A stretch of 64,000 bases of DNA from Arcuatula senhousia (Eukaryota > Mollusca > Bivalvia > Mytilida > Mytilidae): assembly GCA_963971305.1 (NCBI GenBank), contig OZ020306.1:52798686-52862685 (forward strand), written 5' to 3'. Numbering within the stretch: the first letter of the stretch is position 1; each line of letters starts with the position of its first letter. The notes below the pieces were generated by a model. That model searched no databases. It saw only the letters and a list, made by a program, of their open reading frames with translations, and had not been told where the DNA came from. The position numbers and the translations under genes are program-made. This document shows positions 1 through 11,304 of this stretch, one piece after another.

Positions 1-210
1 GAAGCATTAAACAACAAAAACACAACATTAGGGTGTAGTTAACAAAATGCAAATTAATTATATTCATTGCAAGAACTATTAAAAGTTACAATCATATGTT
101 AACATAAACATAATATAAAATTTCTTTACACTTACTTATTTTATCATTAATATTATGATTTAAATTACTATTTTACTTTAATTAACTTTTCTTCTCTCGT
201 TTACATTTGC
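1..210. other. AT-rich flank, nothing recognised
   Basis: No open frame, repeat or motif is visible. Recognisable LINE sequence starts only around 211-258. Confidence 0.5.
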
Positions 211-257
211 CTTATTATCGAAGACATTCGGAAGGAAAATGACAGATTGAAGGTGAG

Positions 258-671
258 ATGCTAGAGGCTCAGATGAAGGCCACGCGAAACAACCTAGTTT
301 TCTACAATATAACTGAATCGGAAGACGAGCAACTTACGCAAGTAATTCATACTTTTTGTAATGACAAACTCGCAATTGTAGATGCCGCAACAAATCTGAC
401 AATTAACGAAGCGTATCGTATGGGGAAGAAAGGTGACAACATGCGTCCGATCTTAGTGAAATTTTCAAACTATGGAAGTCGAGATCTTGTGAAGAAAAAC
501 GCAAAAAATCTCAAAGGAACCGATTTTGGAATCTCAGAACAACTACCACCGGAAGTACAGAAAAAGAGACGTGATCAGCTACCCATCCTGAAGGACTTGA
601 GGGACAGAGACATCAAGGCATACTTTGTAAAAGACAAAATATTCGTTGGTGGAAAGGAATACATTCCCTAG
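258..671 (+). pseudogene. LINE ORF1-like RNA-binding protein fragment
   Basis: An open frame of 137 codons starts inside the domain. Typical ORF1 phrases are visible: NNLVFYNITESEDE near the start, EAYRMGKKGDNMRPILVKF in the middle and ISEQLPPEVQKKRR towards the end. These match the L1-type ORF1 RRM/C-terminal region, which binds the element's RNA. One base appears lost near 252, because the upstream coiled-coil residues are in another frame. The frame closes with TAG at 669-671, and the endonuclease continues in the same frame only about 30 bases later. So ORF1 and EN either were one polyprotein with a nonsense mutation or were separated by this stop. Confidence 0.75.
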
Positions 672-1073
672 GACAGGCCCAGAGAACATCAACCAATAAA
701 ATGTTTGTGCTGGAATGTGCATGGCCTTACTACTAAGCACAAAGATAATGATTTTTTGAACCTAATAAATGAATACAATATTTTGCTATTTAGTGAGACT
801 TGGTTAAAAATAAATGATAATATAAATTTAGAAGGTTTTGAACTTATTAAAAATGTGGTTAGAACAAATAACATAGGTATTAGATATGAAGGAGGACTTT
901 CAGTTTATTGTAAAAAGTATTTATTTGATGGTATTACTGTTGAAAGAGTATTAAATGATGGTATTATACTTCTTAAACTTGATTGCAATTTTTTCTCTTT
1001 TGGTTAAAGATATTTATATTTGTCTTACTTATATTCCACATGAACGTTCCAATTTTTACCAAGTGTGTGAAAC

Positions 1074-1626
1074 AGATTTCTCTAATTTTCATCCGATTTA
1101 ACTACTTCCCAGCCAGTTGTGAAAAAATATTTCTTCTCTCTAGAGAATTTTTAGTTCTCATTCATTGATTGGTCAATTTTACAGTAGGCGTGGCCATTGC
1201 GACCGAAAACTGCAAGAAAAACATTCACCGATAAATATAGTTCCTTTAGACAGTCACAATATATTTTAGTTTACTTGTGATATTTTCTGACACAATTGTT
1301 ATTATTATGTTATTATAAATTATGTTTATGAATATTATAAAAACCTAAATGTTTTGATTACTTTTATTCATTTGTAATTTTTGGTAAAGCGTAATAATAC
1401 ACTGACCAAATCAACGATTAGGAGAATTTAAACTTTAACCAAAATGAATCTCCTTCCTAATTTGGTTTTCCGCAAAATTAGAGAAACAGCGTCTTACATC
1501 ATTTCTCGTGGATTATCAGATTTCTCAATCTCGATAGTTAAATGACAGAATTTTAAGCTCTCGACAGAGTCTCGAGCTTAAAATTCCATCATTTAACTAT
1601 CTTGATTGAGAAATCTGATAATCCAC
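1074..1626. repeat. Insertion in the LINE, ending in a long palindrome
   Basis: About 550 bp of non-LINE sequence splits the endonuclease. Its left edge reads CAGATTTCTCTAAT and its right edge ATTGAGAAATCTG, giving inverted ends of about 10 bp. At the right end two arms of about 53 bp (1509-1561 and 1574-1626) are inverted copies with only a few mismatches around a short spacer. The rest has no coding potential. It could be a small foldback or MITE-like DNA element. No clear target duplication was found. Confidence 0.55.
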
Positions 1627-1940
1627 TCAAAACAATGTAAGAAGCTATATTTTCATGATAATATAGAAAATATTGTAAATGAATATAGAGATCAAGGTGT
1701 TGTTATTGTTTGCGGAGATTTAAATAGCCGCATAGGTGAACTTTGTGATATTTTGCCCAATGATAATCTTGATAAATATGTTGATAGTTTTGAGCACATT
1801 GTGAACCCCAATATTTCTACGAGACGCTCTATGGACAAAACCGTTAATGCCTTTGGGCGGAAGCTTCAACAACTTTGTTTTAATACAGAACTAACTTTAG
1901 CTAATGGTCGTTTGTGTAGTGACAAAAATGGTAACTTTGC

Positions 1941-2187
1941 TTAGGGGGAAGGTTGGCGCCAAAAAACTAGTTTAACCCCGCCACATTTTAATGTGCCTGT
2001 CCTAAGCCAGGAATCTTAAATCATATGTATTTTATTTTCAATCCAGGGGCCAATTGAAAAACAGCGAGCAGCGACCGCTGGTCACATTGAAGGCTGCTGG
2101 CTGTTTTCCATTGTGGATATTTAAAATATACGTTTATAATGTAGGTTGTGTCGCGAACACTTATTCCACATCCCATTTTCTTCTATT
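1941..2187. repeat. Second insertion in the LINE endonuclease
   Basis: The LINE protein breaks after GNF and resumes at YCTSKGRSVVDYLL, so about 247 bp are foreign. The insert starts TAGGGGGAAGGTTGGCGCC and contains a phrase near 2147 (GTCGCGAACACTTATTCCAC) that recurs with one change near 22751 within this window. It is therefore an interspersed repeat. No ends with clear inverted repeats were seen. Confidence 0.5.
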
Positions 2188-4873
2188 ACTGTACATCGAA
2201 AGGCAGAAGTGTCGTCGACTACTTACTAGTGAATCCATATGATTATAATCTTATACAAAACTTTGAAGTTTTGCCTATTAATGAATTTTCCGACCATATG
2301 CCTCTTACATTTGCCATATCCCTTTCCTTTATGCGAAAAAAGACCAAGCCTAATATATTAAAACGTATCAAGTGGGATGCTTGTAACAATGACAAATACA
2401 TCGAACTTCTTCAAAATCACAGCGATGAGCTTGTGAATTTAGTTAGTAATCTTGCAAACGAAACAGACGTTGATAATGCAGTAAGGGGAATAACTCAAAT
2501 AGTTTATGACAGTGCGTACAAGGTATATGGAAAAACGATTTTGATAACCGATTACGAATACGAGAAAAAGCAGTGTAGTGAATGGTTCGACGACAAATGC
2601 AAGAAATCACGCTCCGAATTTCACGCGGCGAGGAATCGATTCGGCCACCATCCAACGGACTCGAACAGAAAAGTACTAGTTACAACTAGAAATAACTTTA
2701 ATAGGACAAAACGCAGAGCACAGTCAGTCTACAAGCGGAACAAGGGACTAGAACTTTGTAACATAGCGAAAAAGAGACCAAGACAATTTGGTCTGCTGTG
2801 AAATCGAAAAACCGATCAAAATGTAATGTTGAAAACGATGTGATGATGAACCATTTTGAAAACATTTTAGGAGATAACCCGCCTGAGCTGTGCAATGAAG
2901 TTAAAGAACTTTTAGATAATGTTGATTTCGGTGAAGTTAATGTAGAAACACTAGACTGTGAAATCTCAGAAGAAGAAATACTGTCTGCAATTAAAAAACT
3001 TAAAACTGGAAAAAGTGCTGGTACCGACCTAATTATTGGTGAAATGATAGCGTCTGCCCATCTATTTTTTGCGCCTATTTTAAAAACTCTTTTCAACGCA
3101 ATATTTGATCTCGGAGTATACCCAGAAAACTGGTCAGAGTGTATTGTTGTTCCTGTTCCAAAAAAAGGTGATTTGTCAGATCCTAATAACTATAGACCAA
3201 TTGTATTGGTTAGTGTTCTTTCAAAATTATACACAAGTATACTAACTGAACGCCTCCTAACCTGGTCCGAGGATGAAGAAACCCTTGTTAAGAATCAATT
3301 TGGATTTAGACCTGGACGTTCTACAGTAGATGCTATTTTTACTCTTCATGGAATTGTTTCCCACTCGTTACAACAAAAACGTAAACTATATTGCGCGTTT
3401 GTAGACTTTCGGTAGGCTTTTGATAAGCTAAACAGAAGGATTCTAGTATACAAACTATTGAACAACGGAGTTAGCAGCAAATTTTCGGCAGTTGTTAAAT
3501 CGATTTATTCGTCCGTCCGTTTACGTGTGCGTACCGGAGGAGTTCTATCCGACTCATTCGATAATTTTCTCGGCGTAAAACAAGGCGACCCACTGTCTCC
3601 GTTACTGTTTTTATTTTTTATAAATGACATTGTGAGTGACCTTCACGCGAACATGGATGAACAATCGGTTTCTCTTAATGGATACCTAATTTACTTAATC
3701 CTCTTTGCTGACGACACTGTATTATTTGGAAAGTCGCCAGCTACGTTACAATGTCTTCTTGACAGGCTTCTGTTTTATTGCAACAAGTGGAATATTGAAG
3801 TGAACACGGACAAAACGAAAATACTGGTATTCTGAAATGGATGGCAGCGTGTACAGGATCGGCTTTATTACAATAACAATGAACTTGAAATTGTAAACTC
3901 ATATGTATATCTTGGAATATTACTACATTACAATGGAAAGTTTGCCGAAACACAAAAACGACTTTCGCAACAAGCGTCAAGAGCTATGTCATCATTAATA
4001 TCATCGCTAAAACAGATATTCGTGACCAATGATCGTAAACTTTATCTATTCGACAGTATGGTTGGATCTATATTAAACTATGGGTCAGAAATATGGGGTT
4101 TTCATCGTGCTAAGGAAGTTGATAATGTTTTTACTAGATTTTGTAAATATATTTTGAAATTATGTAAAAATGCTCCGACTCTATTTTTGTATGGTGAGTT
4201 GGGCCACTTTCCTTTACATGTATTAAGAAAACATAGAATTTTAAAGTATTGGATGCATATTATTACTGATAAACCTCCAATTGTATATGAAGTATATAAA
4301 CTTTTGTATGATGATTGTAATAATGGTAAGATAAATTGGGCATCTAATGTCAGAGATTTATTATTTAACCTTGGTTTTAACTATGTGTGGTTAGCTCAAG
4401 ACTCAAGTTTGATTTCTTTAGAGATACTGAAAGCTCGTATCAAAGATCAATTTTTACAGAACTAGTACTCTGATGTACAAGAATGTAGTAAACTTAGTAT
4501 CTATAAACAAATCAAAGTAGATTTTTGTATTGAGAATTATTTTGATTACACTTGTAATTTTAATATTTTTACCAAACTTCGTAGTGGTACACTTAAATTA
4601 AATGTAGAGCTTGGTAGATATCAAAATACTCAAAGGGAATTAAGGGTATGTACCTGTTGTAATATGAATATTGTTGAAGACGAATATCATTTTGTTATTG
4701 TATGTCCTGCATATAGGTTCTTAAGAATTAATTTTTTACTTCGTTACTATTGTTCGTGGCCAAATAAACAGAAGTTTTTTACACTTATGCAAGCAAGAAA
4801 TAAATTACTCACTATTAAATTATGTAACTTTCTAAATGCAGCTTGGAAAATAAGATCACATATGTTATCTTAA
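2188..4873 (+). pseudogene. LINE reverse transcriptase and C-terminal zinc knuckle
   Basis: RT landmarks in order: the GKSAGTD motif (about 3010), PVPKKGDLSDPNNYRPI (3150-3210), FGFRPGRSTVDA (3300), FVDFR followed by a TAG where FVDFRKAFDKL is expected (3413), GVKQGDPLSPLLF (3570-3610) and the catalytic FADDTVLF (3705-3730). The thumb and connection follow (3836-4465). A C-x2-C...H...C knuckle (CTCC...HFVIVC) lies near 4650-4700. Breaks are a one-base deletion near 2790 and in-frame stops at 3413-3415, 3833-3835 and 4463-4465. The stop at 3833 looks like CGA to TGA. The domain normally copies the element's RNA at the nicked target. Confidence 0.9.
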
Positions 4874-4983
4874 TATCAAATGTTCTCTGTTATCTGTCTT
4901 ATTGTCTTTATTGTATATTTGTGTTTGCTATAGCATGTGTTTTGCTTTCGCAATAAACTATTCATTCATTCAATATTACAGGT

Positions 4984-5217
4984 GTGAAAATTCAAATAAC
5001 AAACTTTTTAGCTCACGTGGCTAATCAATTAACTCCTGTCGAGTTACATACAGGTACATGTATATTGGATAATATACACGAGACACAATTGACATCCTGT
5101 CTCGAGCTCGCGCGCTGTGGTCACTCTCTGCGGGACACCTTCCATGGTCCATTGATAGATTTAGTTCCACAGGACTTGGCAAAGAAGATTTCCATAAACT
5201 ATTTATTTTTCAAATGA
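4984..5217 (+). CDS. Possible terminal exon of an unknown gene
   Basis: An open frame of 77 codons follows an acceptor-like ATTACAG just upstream, directly after the LINE tail. Composition is more balanced and more GC-rich than its surroundings (CGAGCTCGCGCGCTGTGG near 5103). I do not recognise the product, which ends near LVPQDLAKKISINYLFFK. It could be a host exon, or sequence carried with the repeat. No partner exon was found. Confidence 0.2.
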   Translation: MKIQITNFLAHVANQLTPVELHTGTCILDNIHETQLTSCLELARCGHSLRDTFHGPLIDLVPQDLAKKISINYLFFK

Positions 5218-5926
5218 TATTGATATTTATGATATGATTAAGAAATATATATATTGTTAATAATTATATCATGTTTATTAGAAATGATTAAAAAATCTTT
5301 GTCTATAAATTCTATTTATTTCATAAAACTTCAGATAAAATTTACTATTTTAAGAAATTTTATTCTGCAAAGCTCCGATACAGACTCTGGCACTGGGTAA
5401 TGATTAATTTGAAAAAAATGAAAAAAAAATTTAATATATTATTTAATTAAAAAAAATATTTCTTTAAAACCAGCTGAGAAAATTAAAACCAGTTTTATTA
5501 TCTCAAGTAGAATATATAATTTTACGGATTTTTATGAATTATAATAACAGAATTATTATACATTTCAAGTAATGAGCAATTAAAACACTTCATTATCTAA
5601 TTTTATTCTTTTATAATCTCAAATTTGGGAAAAGGCGGATAAATATTTCATATTCGCAAGTGTAGAATTTGCAAATTATGCATGTCTGCTCTGAGGAAGA
5701 TTCTGTTTTCAGATATGATAACCATTTCATCTCGGAATTAATAAGAATTATTCCCTGATTTTATTAAATTATGTTCAATCGATCTACTCTTACTAGTGAA
5801 CTGCTTTTTAAGGACTGAACGGAGAAAGCACGAAATTATATTGCAAACAAGAAAGTTTATACGAAATAATTTGCAATAAATATACTAAGCATAGACCATT
5901 AAAATCCGTACAAGACCAGGGACGGA
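5218..5926. other. AT-rich, nothing recognised
   Basis: Long A/T runs and no supported gene or repeat. Confidence 0.5.
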
Positions 5927-6240
5927 TCCAGAAATTTTCAAACGGGGGTTCCACATGCATACAGTTCTTTGTGGACAAGGCCGGAATCAATTTGCGCCAT
6001 TTGGGTTGGCTTTTCTTGCGCCAGAGGAAATTTCTGACTGCTTTGCTGAAGATTTAATGCCCGACATGCCTTGTTAGCAATATTTTCATTGGCGCAGTTT
6101 CTACCTAGGGTAGTCCAAAGAAAGTGGCGCAATTAGAGTACTGGCGCAATTTGATTGTGGCGCAGTTAGATTCGTTTTTGGCGCAAATCGAGTTCGCCCG
6201 TGGACAAAAGGGGGGAGTGGAGGTCCCAGATAACTTTTCC
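5927..6240. repeat. Repeat fragment with dispersed GGCGCA phrases
   Basis: Short phrases of the form (T)GGCGCA(A/G)TT occur at irregular 20-40 bp spacing between about 5993 and 6190. A segment of about 50 bp (6024-6074) is nearly identical to 8728-8780 and would encode EEISDCFAEDLMPDMP, a scrap of the MULE-type transposase described at 8728. The region looks like debris of a DNA transposon. Confidence 0.45.
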
Positions 6241-6995
6241 AAAAATCTACATGAAAATTATTTTAGAGGAAAAGGGGACACTTGACAACTTATAAGAGAA
6301 ATACAAAGCAAAAAAATATGATAGGATAGTATTAAGGATGGTCTTAAGCCAATTTAATTGTATCTCATCTTTTGGTTGCGTTTTAATACTGCCAAGTCCA
6401 CGGTCTAGGTATTTATTACAAATTAGAAGAATTAAAAAAACGTGGTTAGAGACAGGCGGACGAACGAAAAATCTGAACTATATATAACTATATATCCCTT
6501 TACTTTCGTCGATAGTACACAAAAGTTGCGGAGTCAGACAAAAAATTGCATATAATAAAAACTTGTCTTCTTATGATGTTTCTTTTTTATTTGCATCTAG
6601 AATTCTTTTTATATTGAAACATTGTGTGTGGGAGGAGGACTTGTCTTCCTGTGTACTTGAATACTTACATGTACAAAGCCAGAAGGGGTCGCGTCGGCTA
6701 AAATTTCTTTTTTTTTCAATAAATTGTTTACATGTACTGAATTTTATATATTTGATATACATGTATGCAATTCTACATAATTGTGCTAAAATTATTGACT
6801 GTTCAAACCTTTGCACTTGCACTATGAAAAGTTTTGAGCTCCAAATATATCTCACTGAGTTCTATTAAATATTTATAAGCCCTGCTAAATCTACAAATTT
6901 TCAAACCGTGTGCGCTTTCAATAGTTCTTTATCATAGTGATTTGTTGACAGACGTATGAACGAACGTTTAAAAATTTTAAAAAATTGTTAAACCT
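6241..6995. other. AT-rich, nothing supported
   Basis: A 101-codon plus-strand frame at 6563-6868 and its minus shadow are low-complexity and hydrophobic, with no recognisable domain. I do not call a gene. Confidence 0.4.
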
Positions 6996-7377
6996 CCGCA
7001 TCTTCTCTGCGGGGTTTACAAATTAATAAGTTTTATTATTCGAGTTATGTGTTTTATTTTGTCACTTGTATTTTTCGGACCATAAGGTTCATACATTGCA
7101 TTAGTCATCGGTGATCGTATCTTAACAAGAACGGAATTCCTGGGTCCCCCGCCAAGTTGGCAAAATTCGAAGTCAGCTTGTAAAGCAGGAAATAGGTAAG
7201 CGACGGATCTGGAAACGCATCCCACCGTATGAGTCCCTCACCTGAAGCTGCATACCAAATATTGAAAGCCTATGATTAGTAGTAGCCGAAATCTGTTACG
7301 AAACAAGTGTGACGGACGGACGGACGAATATACGCCTGGTATTCCTATGTCCCCGCTCTGCGTTGCGTTGGGGGATA
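6995..7377. repeat. Short interspersed element with end hairpin and GGAC microsatellite
   Basis: A hairpin CTCCGCA...TGCGGGG lies near 6992-7014. It is followed by sequence related to the core of the 62.3-63.0 kb element (CTGCATACCAAATATTGAAAG near 7248), a (GGAC)n run near 7314-7327 and a GGGGGAT-type end near 7370. The architecture resembles the pearl-like elements described below. Confidence 0.45.
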
Positions 7378-8725
7378 AAGGAGAAGAAGAACTGAACCTT
7401 TTACGCTTTTCATGCCGGATGGAGACATTCTTTTGATAAATGATGGTATTTTATTAGGATGACGTTTTTAGATTCTAAAAACTGGGTTCTTAAAAATGTT
7501 TATTATTTGTTACAGAATGTTGCAGATTAATTTAATGTGTTAAATATTTAAAGAGTAAGGTGCTAAGTTTGAACATTGAAATTTTATATTTATACTGTTA
7601 CAGTGATACTTGTATTAACCTTTATTTTACTGTATCCGTACATGTATGTTATGTCAAATCTGAGCTGGTTGTAGGATATAAACAATTATTAAGTTTCATG
7701 TAAATGGGAAAATCATAAACATTAAGGTTATTTTTTATACACGAGACGATGTGTTAAAAACGCCAAAAGGCTATTTCCGTAAATTTTGCAGAGTTACTAA
7801 ATAAATACTAATGGATTTAGAAATGAAGCACTGGCATGTAAAAAGTTACGAACTTTAAAAAATCTATAAAAAAAACAGTCTTTTAAAATGACATTGAAAA
7901 CTCGGTTATTGTAGACCATCAATTATATACATAAGACATTATACAATATAAACCTTAGGGTGTCTGCAGAGGGGCCGCTGCATAGGGCTGTCCGTCGTCC
8001 TCAGGTAGTCCGAACAATAAACAATTGCGTTTTACAACCCTCGGATGACACTTCGCAAATACATAAATGCATTTTTAAAACAAAGAAAATAAGAATGAAA
8101 CAAACATTTCATTCGACCTCTTATGCATGTCTGTAGACATATCTTTAGATAGCTTTGTTAAACAGCCCCCCTGAAGTGTAATAAAGGGAAAGTTCACAAA
8201 AATACAATTTGTCATATGATTTCTACTGCATTATTTAGCTATCCTATATATCATTTTATTTTATTTTTAATATAATAAGTTGGATAAAAACGGAATTTTA
8301 AAAAAAAGTATTTTTTGTCATTTTAGATTACAATAAATATCTGAATAACTCAGTTTCCTTTTCACAGTGACCCATTATTTCCCTTATTATTGAAAATTGC
8401 CAATAAATAATAATTTTGTATCACATCTATTTAGGCATTTTCAATAAGTAATAGATTCTATTTAATTTTACAAAAATGTGTTATTCTATAATTAATAATT
8501 TATGATTTTTTGATAAAAGAAAAACAATTTAACATGATAAGTTATATATAATTATTTGAATTATGTTGTGTTGGTTTAATATTGCATATATAAATCTCAT
8601 TATTGGTTTAAATGCTAGTAGATCTAGTGCATACAGTGTAAAATGCTGTTTCTGAATGTTTGTATATTAGGTATTGACACCTGCAGGTATTGATCATTAG
8701 AATTTCCTGTTTATTTCATACCTAG
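7378..8725. other. AT-rich, nothing recognised
   Basis: No coding frame, tandem array or RNA gene is visible in this stretch. Confidence 0.45.
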
Positions 8726-8727
8726 AG

Positions 8728-8835
8728 CCAGAGGAAATTTCCGACTGCTTTGCTGAAGATTTTATGCCCGACATGCCTTCCGACGCTAGAGTTGAAAAGT
8801 TTGCTGACTACGTGCCTTCTTATTACTCCACATAG
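8728..8835 (+). pseudogene. MULE-type transposase fragment
   Basis: Reading from about 8730 gives PEEISDCFAEDFMPDMPSDA, then RVEKFADYVPSYYST before a TAG. The phrase R-V-E-K-F-A-D-Y resembles a conserved stretch near the C-terminus of MULE-domain transposases of invertebrates, upstream of the TNNACESFH-like motif, which is not present here. Only about 35 residues remain, and part of the block is repeated at 6024-6074. Recognition is from memory of the family. Confidence 0.4.
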
Positions 8836-8861
8836 ACTGAAAAAAGACGTTAAATATCAGT

Positions 8862-10142
8862 CATTTTTTCCAAATTGTAAAGATGAACCTTAAATGATAG
8901 AATTGGAACCCTTTTGTGAAGCCAAATCGCATCGGACTTTCTTTAAATTTTACTTCTAGTCTTGGCAGCACAACATATTCAAAGATTTTTGTAATACTTG
9001 GGGTAACATTATTATACCTGGAGGGTCTTTGGACTTCTTTAATACCGGTGTCAAATACTCCAGATTTTAGCATGACAGGGAAAGAACCGCTTTGGAGAAT
9101 ATTATTAAAACATTCAGTAATTACAGGAACAAGGAGGTTTTCTGACGCTTTAAGTTGTTCTGCACATATCCCAAATTCATCGGCTGCTTTTCCTGTAGGA
9201 AGTTGATTAATAGCATTCTTAACCCCATTTGTTGTAATCTGGTTAACTTCACTGGTATTCTGTTTATAAAGACTGTTTATAAGATCCTTCCTCACATTAC
9301 AAAGTTCTAGGTAGCCTTCATCATAATCACTGTCTTTGGGAATGGCTAAGTCTTCAAAGTATCGAAGAAAACATTGTCTTCGATGTTCAGGGTCAAAAAG
9401 TTCTACATTGTCTTTGATGATACTGGGAAGACCAACGGTTCCTGCGAATAAGTCCATGAAATAATTCTGTTGATGGGTTTTCCATGATAGCTTGATAAAG
9501 ATTTTACCTATCCAGAGACTGACATCTAAGGTTTCTTTGACATAAAATGTTTGCTTCTCTGAGGGGACCATTCGGATTCCCTTTACTAATTCATTCTTTA
9601 TATGCTCTCCGACTTTTCTCAATTAATTGCTTTGCTTCAGGGGATGCTTTCCACTTGGGTCCCTTCAGTTTTATCAATTTTCTAGGTGTTGAGACTTTAG
9701 TTGCAGAGTTTAATATCTTCATTACTTCTTCAAGACAGTGTTCATCAGTCATGTCTTCTTTCGAGCTTTCAAGGTCTGCCAAATTTTGCAAAAGGTTTTC
9801 CATGAATTTTGGGGTGGTCAATTTCTCCCATTGGTATTTCCAGATAGCGCATGCGTTTTTGGACCTATATCCAGACTTTTTTTTCGCTACTAGTATCTTA
9901 GCCGATACTATGTTGTGACTGGAAGTATAAATAGCATGTCCATTGTGGATATCAGATTTGGTTTGTTTGAAAGAATATAGTCTATTTGAGAACTACCATT
10001 TCCAGAATGTTGATAAAAAGTCATGGCCTCTAGCTTTGGACAGAAGAGTTGTTGCTAATTGACAAACTTTTGCAAAAGAATATCATGTTTATTCCCATTT
10101 CTAGGTTGTAATAGAGTTCCGATTAGGTCTCCCGCAATACTA
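8862..10142 (-). pseudogene. Second LINE remnant (endonuclease end plus RT start)
   Basis: On the minus strand from 10142 down, the frame shows the endonuclease motif GDLIGTL (normally GDxNxxL), then GNGSSQIDYILSNKPN, broken by stops. Next comes a linker (9821-9591, PKWKASPEAKQLIEKSRRAY) and the start of an RT (9622-8861: GKAADEFGICAEQLKAS, and YNNVTPSITKIFEYVV where NYRGITxTPxxxKIxE is expected). The catalytic YADD region and everything after is missing, so the copy is truncated on its 3' side, where the MULE scrap begins. It is a different family from the LINE at 211-4962. Confidence 0.75.
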
Positions 10143-10179
10143 TTTTTTCAAATAAACTCCACACTTCCGGTTATTCACG

Positions 10180-11160
10180 GGAACCACCATCGTATAATAG
10201 AAATGCACCTTATAATAAAAAAGCACCTTAGGTAGTACTCCATAATTAATTTATTTGCCTCATTTTTGCATGTGCTTGGCGTTGACTATTTTGTCCCGCG
10301 TCCTTTTAATCGCTTAAACTGCTATTTGCACTTCAATCTAGGTGGTGTTCAAAACTCCGGGCATGTTTAGTCGTGTTTAGTGCCGTATATGGTTTCTTTG
10401 TTGTACTCGTTGCCCCTAGCAACTCTTAACATATATGTCAAAAAATGGGGACAAAAATACGCAAAAATCGAGGTTTTGTCCTTTTTTTGAACGTTGCCAG
10501 TAATCGAGCTTTCGGTTTAGGTGAAAGGTAACAAAAAAAATAAACATGTATGAAATGAAAGCCCAAAAACATTCCTTTCTTTTAAGGCCAAATAAACCTT
10601 TCCGACTTCGGCTCTTTTTTCCGCTAAAATTGTTCAAAATTAAAAATCTAAAAATAGCACATTTAAATTTAAGCCAATCCGCTGGTCATCATGCCCAGCA
10701 CAGCGACACTTGATGAGCATAGGGATTGATTTTTTCGAAATTATTCTTTAAAACAATAACCGTGGATCGTAATTTTTATATAACGGGTCCAGATTTTTAT
10801 TGTTCTTATTTTAAGACCAAAAGGAATCAATATTTTTATTTAACAAAAAAGTTCACATGGGCCATCTACGAAAACAATAAGTACTGTGAAAAAAATCCTA
10901 ATTGTGGAGTACTACCTTATAATAGAAAAGCATCTTATAATTAAAAAGCACCTTATGGGGACAAATGCAATTATAATAGAAAAGCACCTTAAAATAAAAA
11001 AAGCACCTTATAATAGAAAACCACCTTCTTATAATAGAAAAGCACCTTCGTATAATAGAAAACCACCATCTTATAATAGAAAAGCACCATCTTATAACAG
11101 AAAACCACCATCTTATAATAGAAAAGCACCATCTTATAATAGAAAAAATAAAAAAAACCC
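10180..11160. repeat. Minisatellite, unit about 18-21 bp, split by a MITE
   Basis: Units of the form TTATAATAGAAAAGCACC(ATC) repeat at 10190-10230 and 10917-11155. In the right half they settle into a 21-bp period that alternates AAAGCACC and AAACCACC, a 42-bp higher-order unit. Because 21 is a multiple of three the right half reads as SYNRKAPSYNRKPP repeats. The left units are 18-19 bp and break frame, so coding is unlikely. The array is interrupted by the element at 10231-10916. Confidence 0.85.
10231..10916. mobile_element. PIF/Harbinger-like MITE, 686 bp
   Basis: The left end reads GGTAGTACTCCATAATTA and the right end, reversed, GGTAGTACTCCACAATTA: inverted repeats matching at 17 of 18 positions. 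The element is flanked by TTA at 10228-10230 and 10917-10919, a 3-bp TWA target duplication typical of PIF/Harbinger. It lies inside the minisatellite, whose units continue on both sides. No transposase frame is present, so it is non-autonomous. Confidence 0.75.
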
Positions 11161-11304
11161 ACATAAGTCAGCTATGGCGTTCCATAAAATATATAAATAT
11201 TTTATGATCATAATTTATTAACGTCTCGTTGTCCTTTTACTACAAGCTAGGTTACACACATTTAACTTATTCAAATGAAATAAAAAAAGTAGAAAAAAAA
11301 TAGA

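Larger units (their letters stand above)
690..2230 (+). pseudogene. LINE endonuclease domain (interrupted)
   Basis: The domain starts at CLCWNVHGL (about 699-725), the N-terminal motif of LINE apurinic endonucleases, followed by LLFSETWL near 786. After the stop at 1004-1006 the reading continues in another frame as CLTYIPHERSNFY, to about 1072. It resumes after an insertion with the catalytic motif GDLNSRIGE near 1716-1742, is broken again at 1941-2187, and finishes with the SVVDYLL and FSDHMPL motifs (2205-2310). The EN nicks target DNA to prime reverse transcription. With two insertions and a frameshift it cannot be made as one protein. Confidence 0.8.
211..4962 (+). mobile_element. Degenerate non-LTR retrotransposon (LINE, Jockey/CR1-like)
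   Basis: The order is RNA-binding-like ORF1 region, apurinic-type endonuclease, reverse transcriptase and a C-terminal Cys/His knuckle, which is the layout of Jockey/CR1/L1-like LINEs. It ends near 4962 in an ATTCATTCATTCA tail, typical of LINEs that finish in a short tandem repeat. A polyadenylation-like AATAAA lies just before the tail. The copy is dead: an ORF1 frameshift near 252, a TAG at 669-671, a frameshift near 1003, insertions at about 1074-1618 and 1941-2187, a frameshift near 2790, and stops at 3413, 3833 and 4463. The left end looks 5' truncated, since only a few coiled-coil-like residues (DIRKENDRLK) precede the ORF1 core. The clade is not settled from sequence alone. Confidence 0.9.

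Noticed and set aside
6563..6868. Plus-strand 101-codon frame
   Set aside because: Low-complexity, Tyr/Cys/Phe-rich and mirrored by a minus-strand frame of similar length; no family resemblance.
9547..9918. Plus-strand 123-codon frame
   Set aside because: It is antisense to the LINE remnant, whose minus-strand frame has clear EN and RT motifs.
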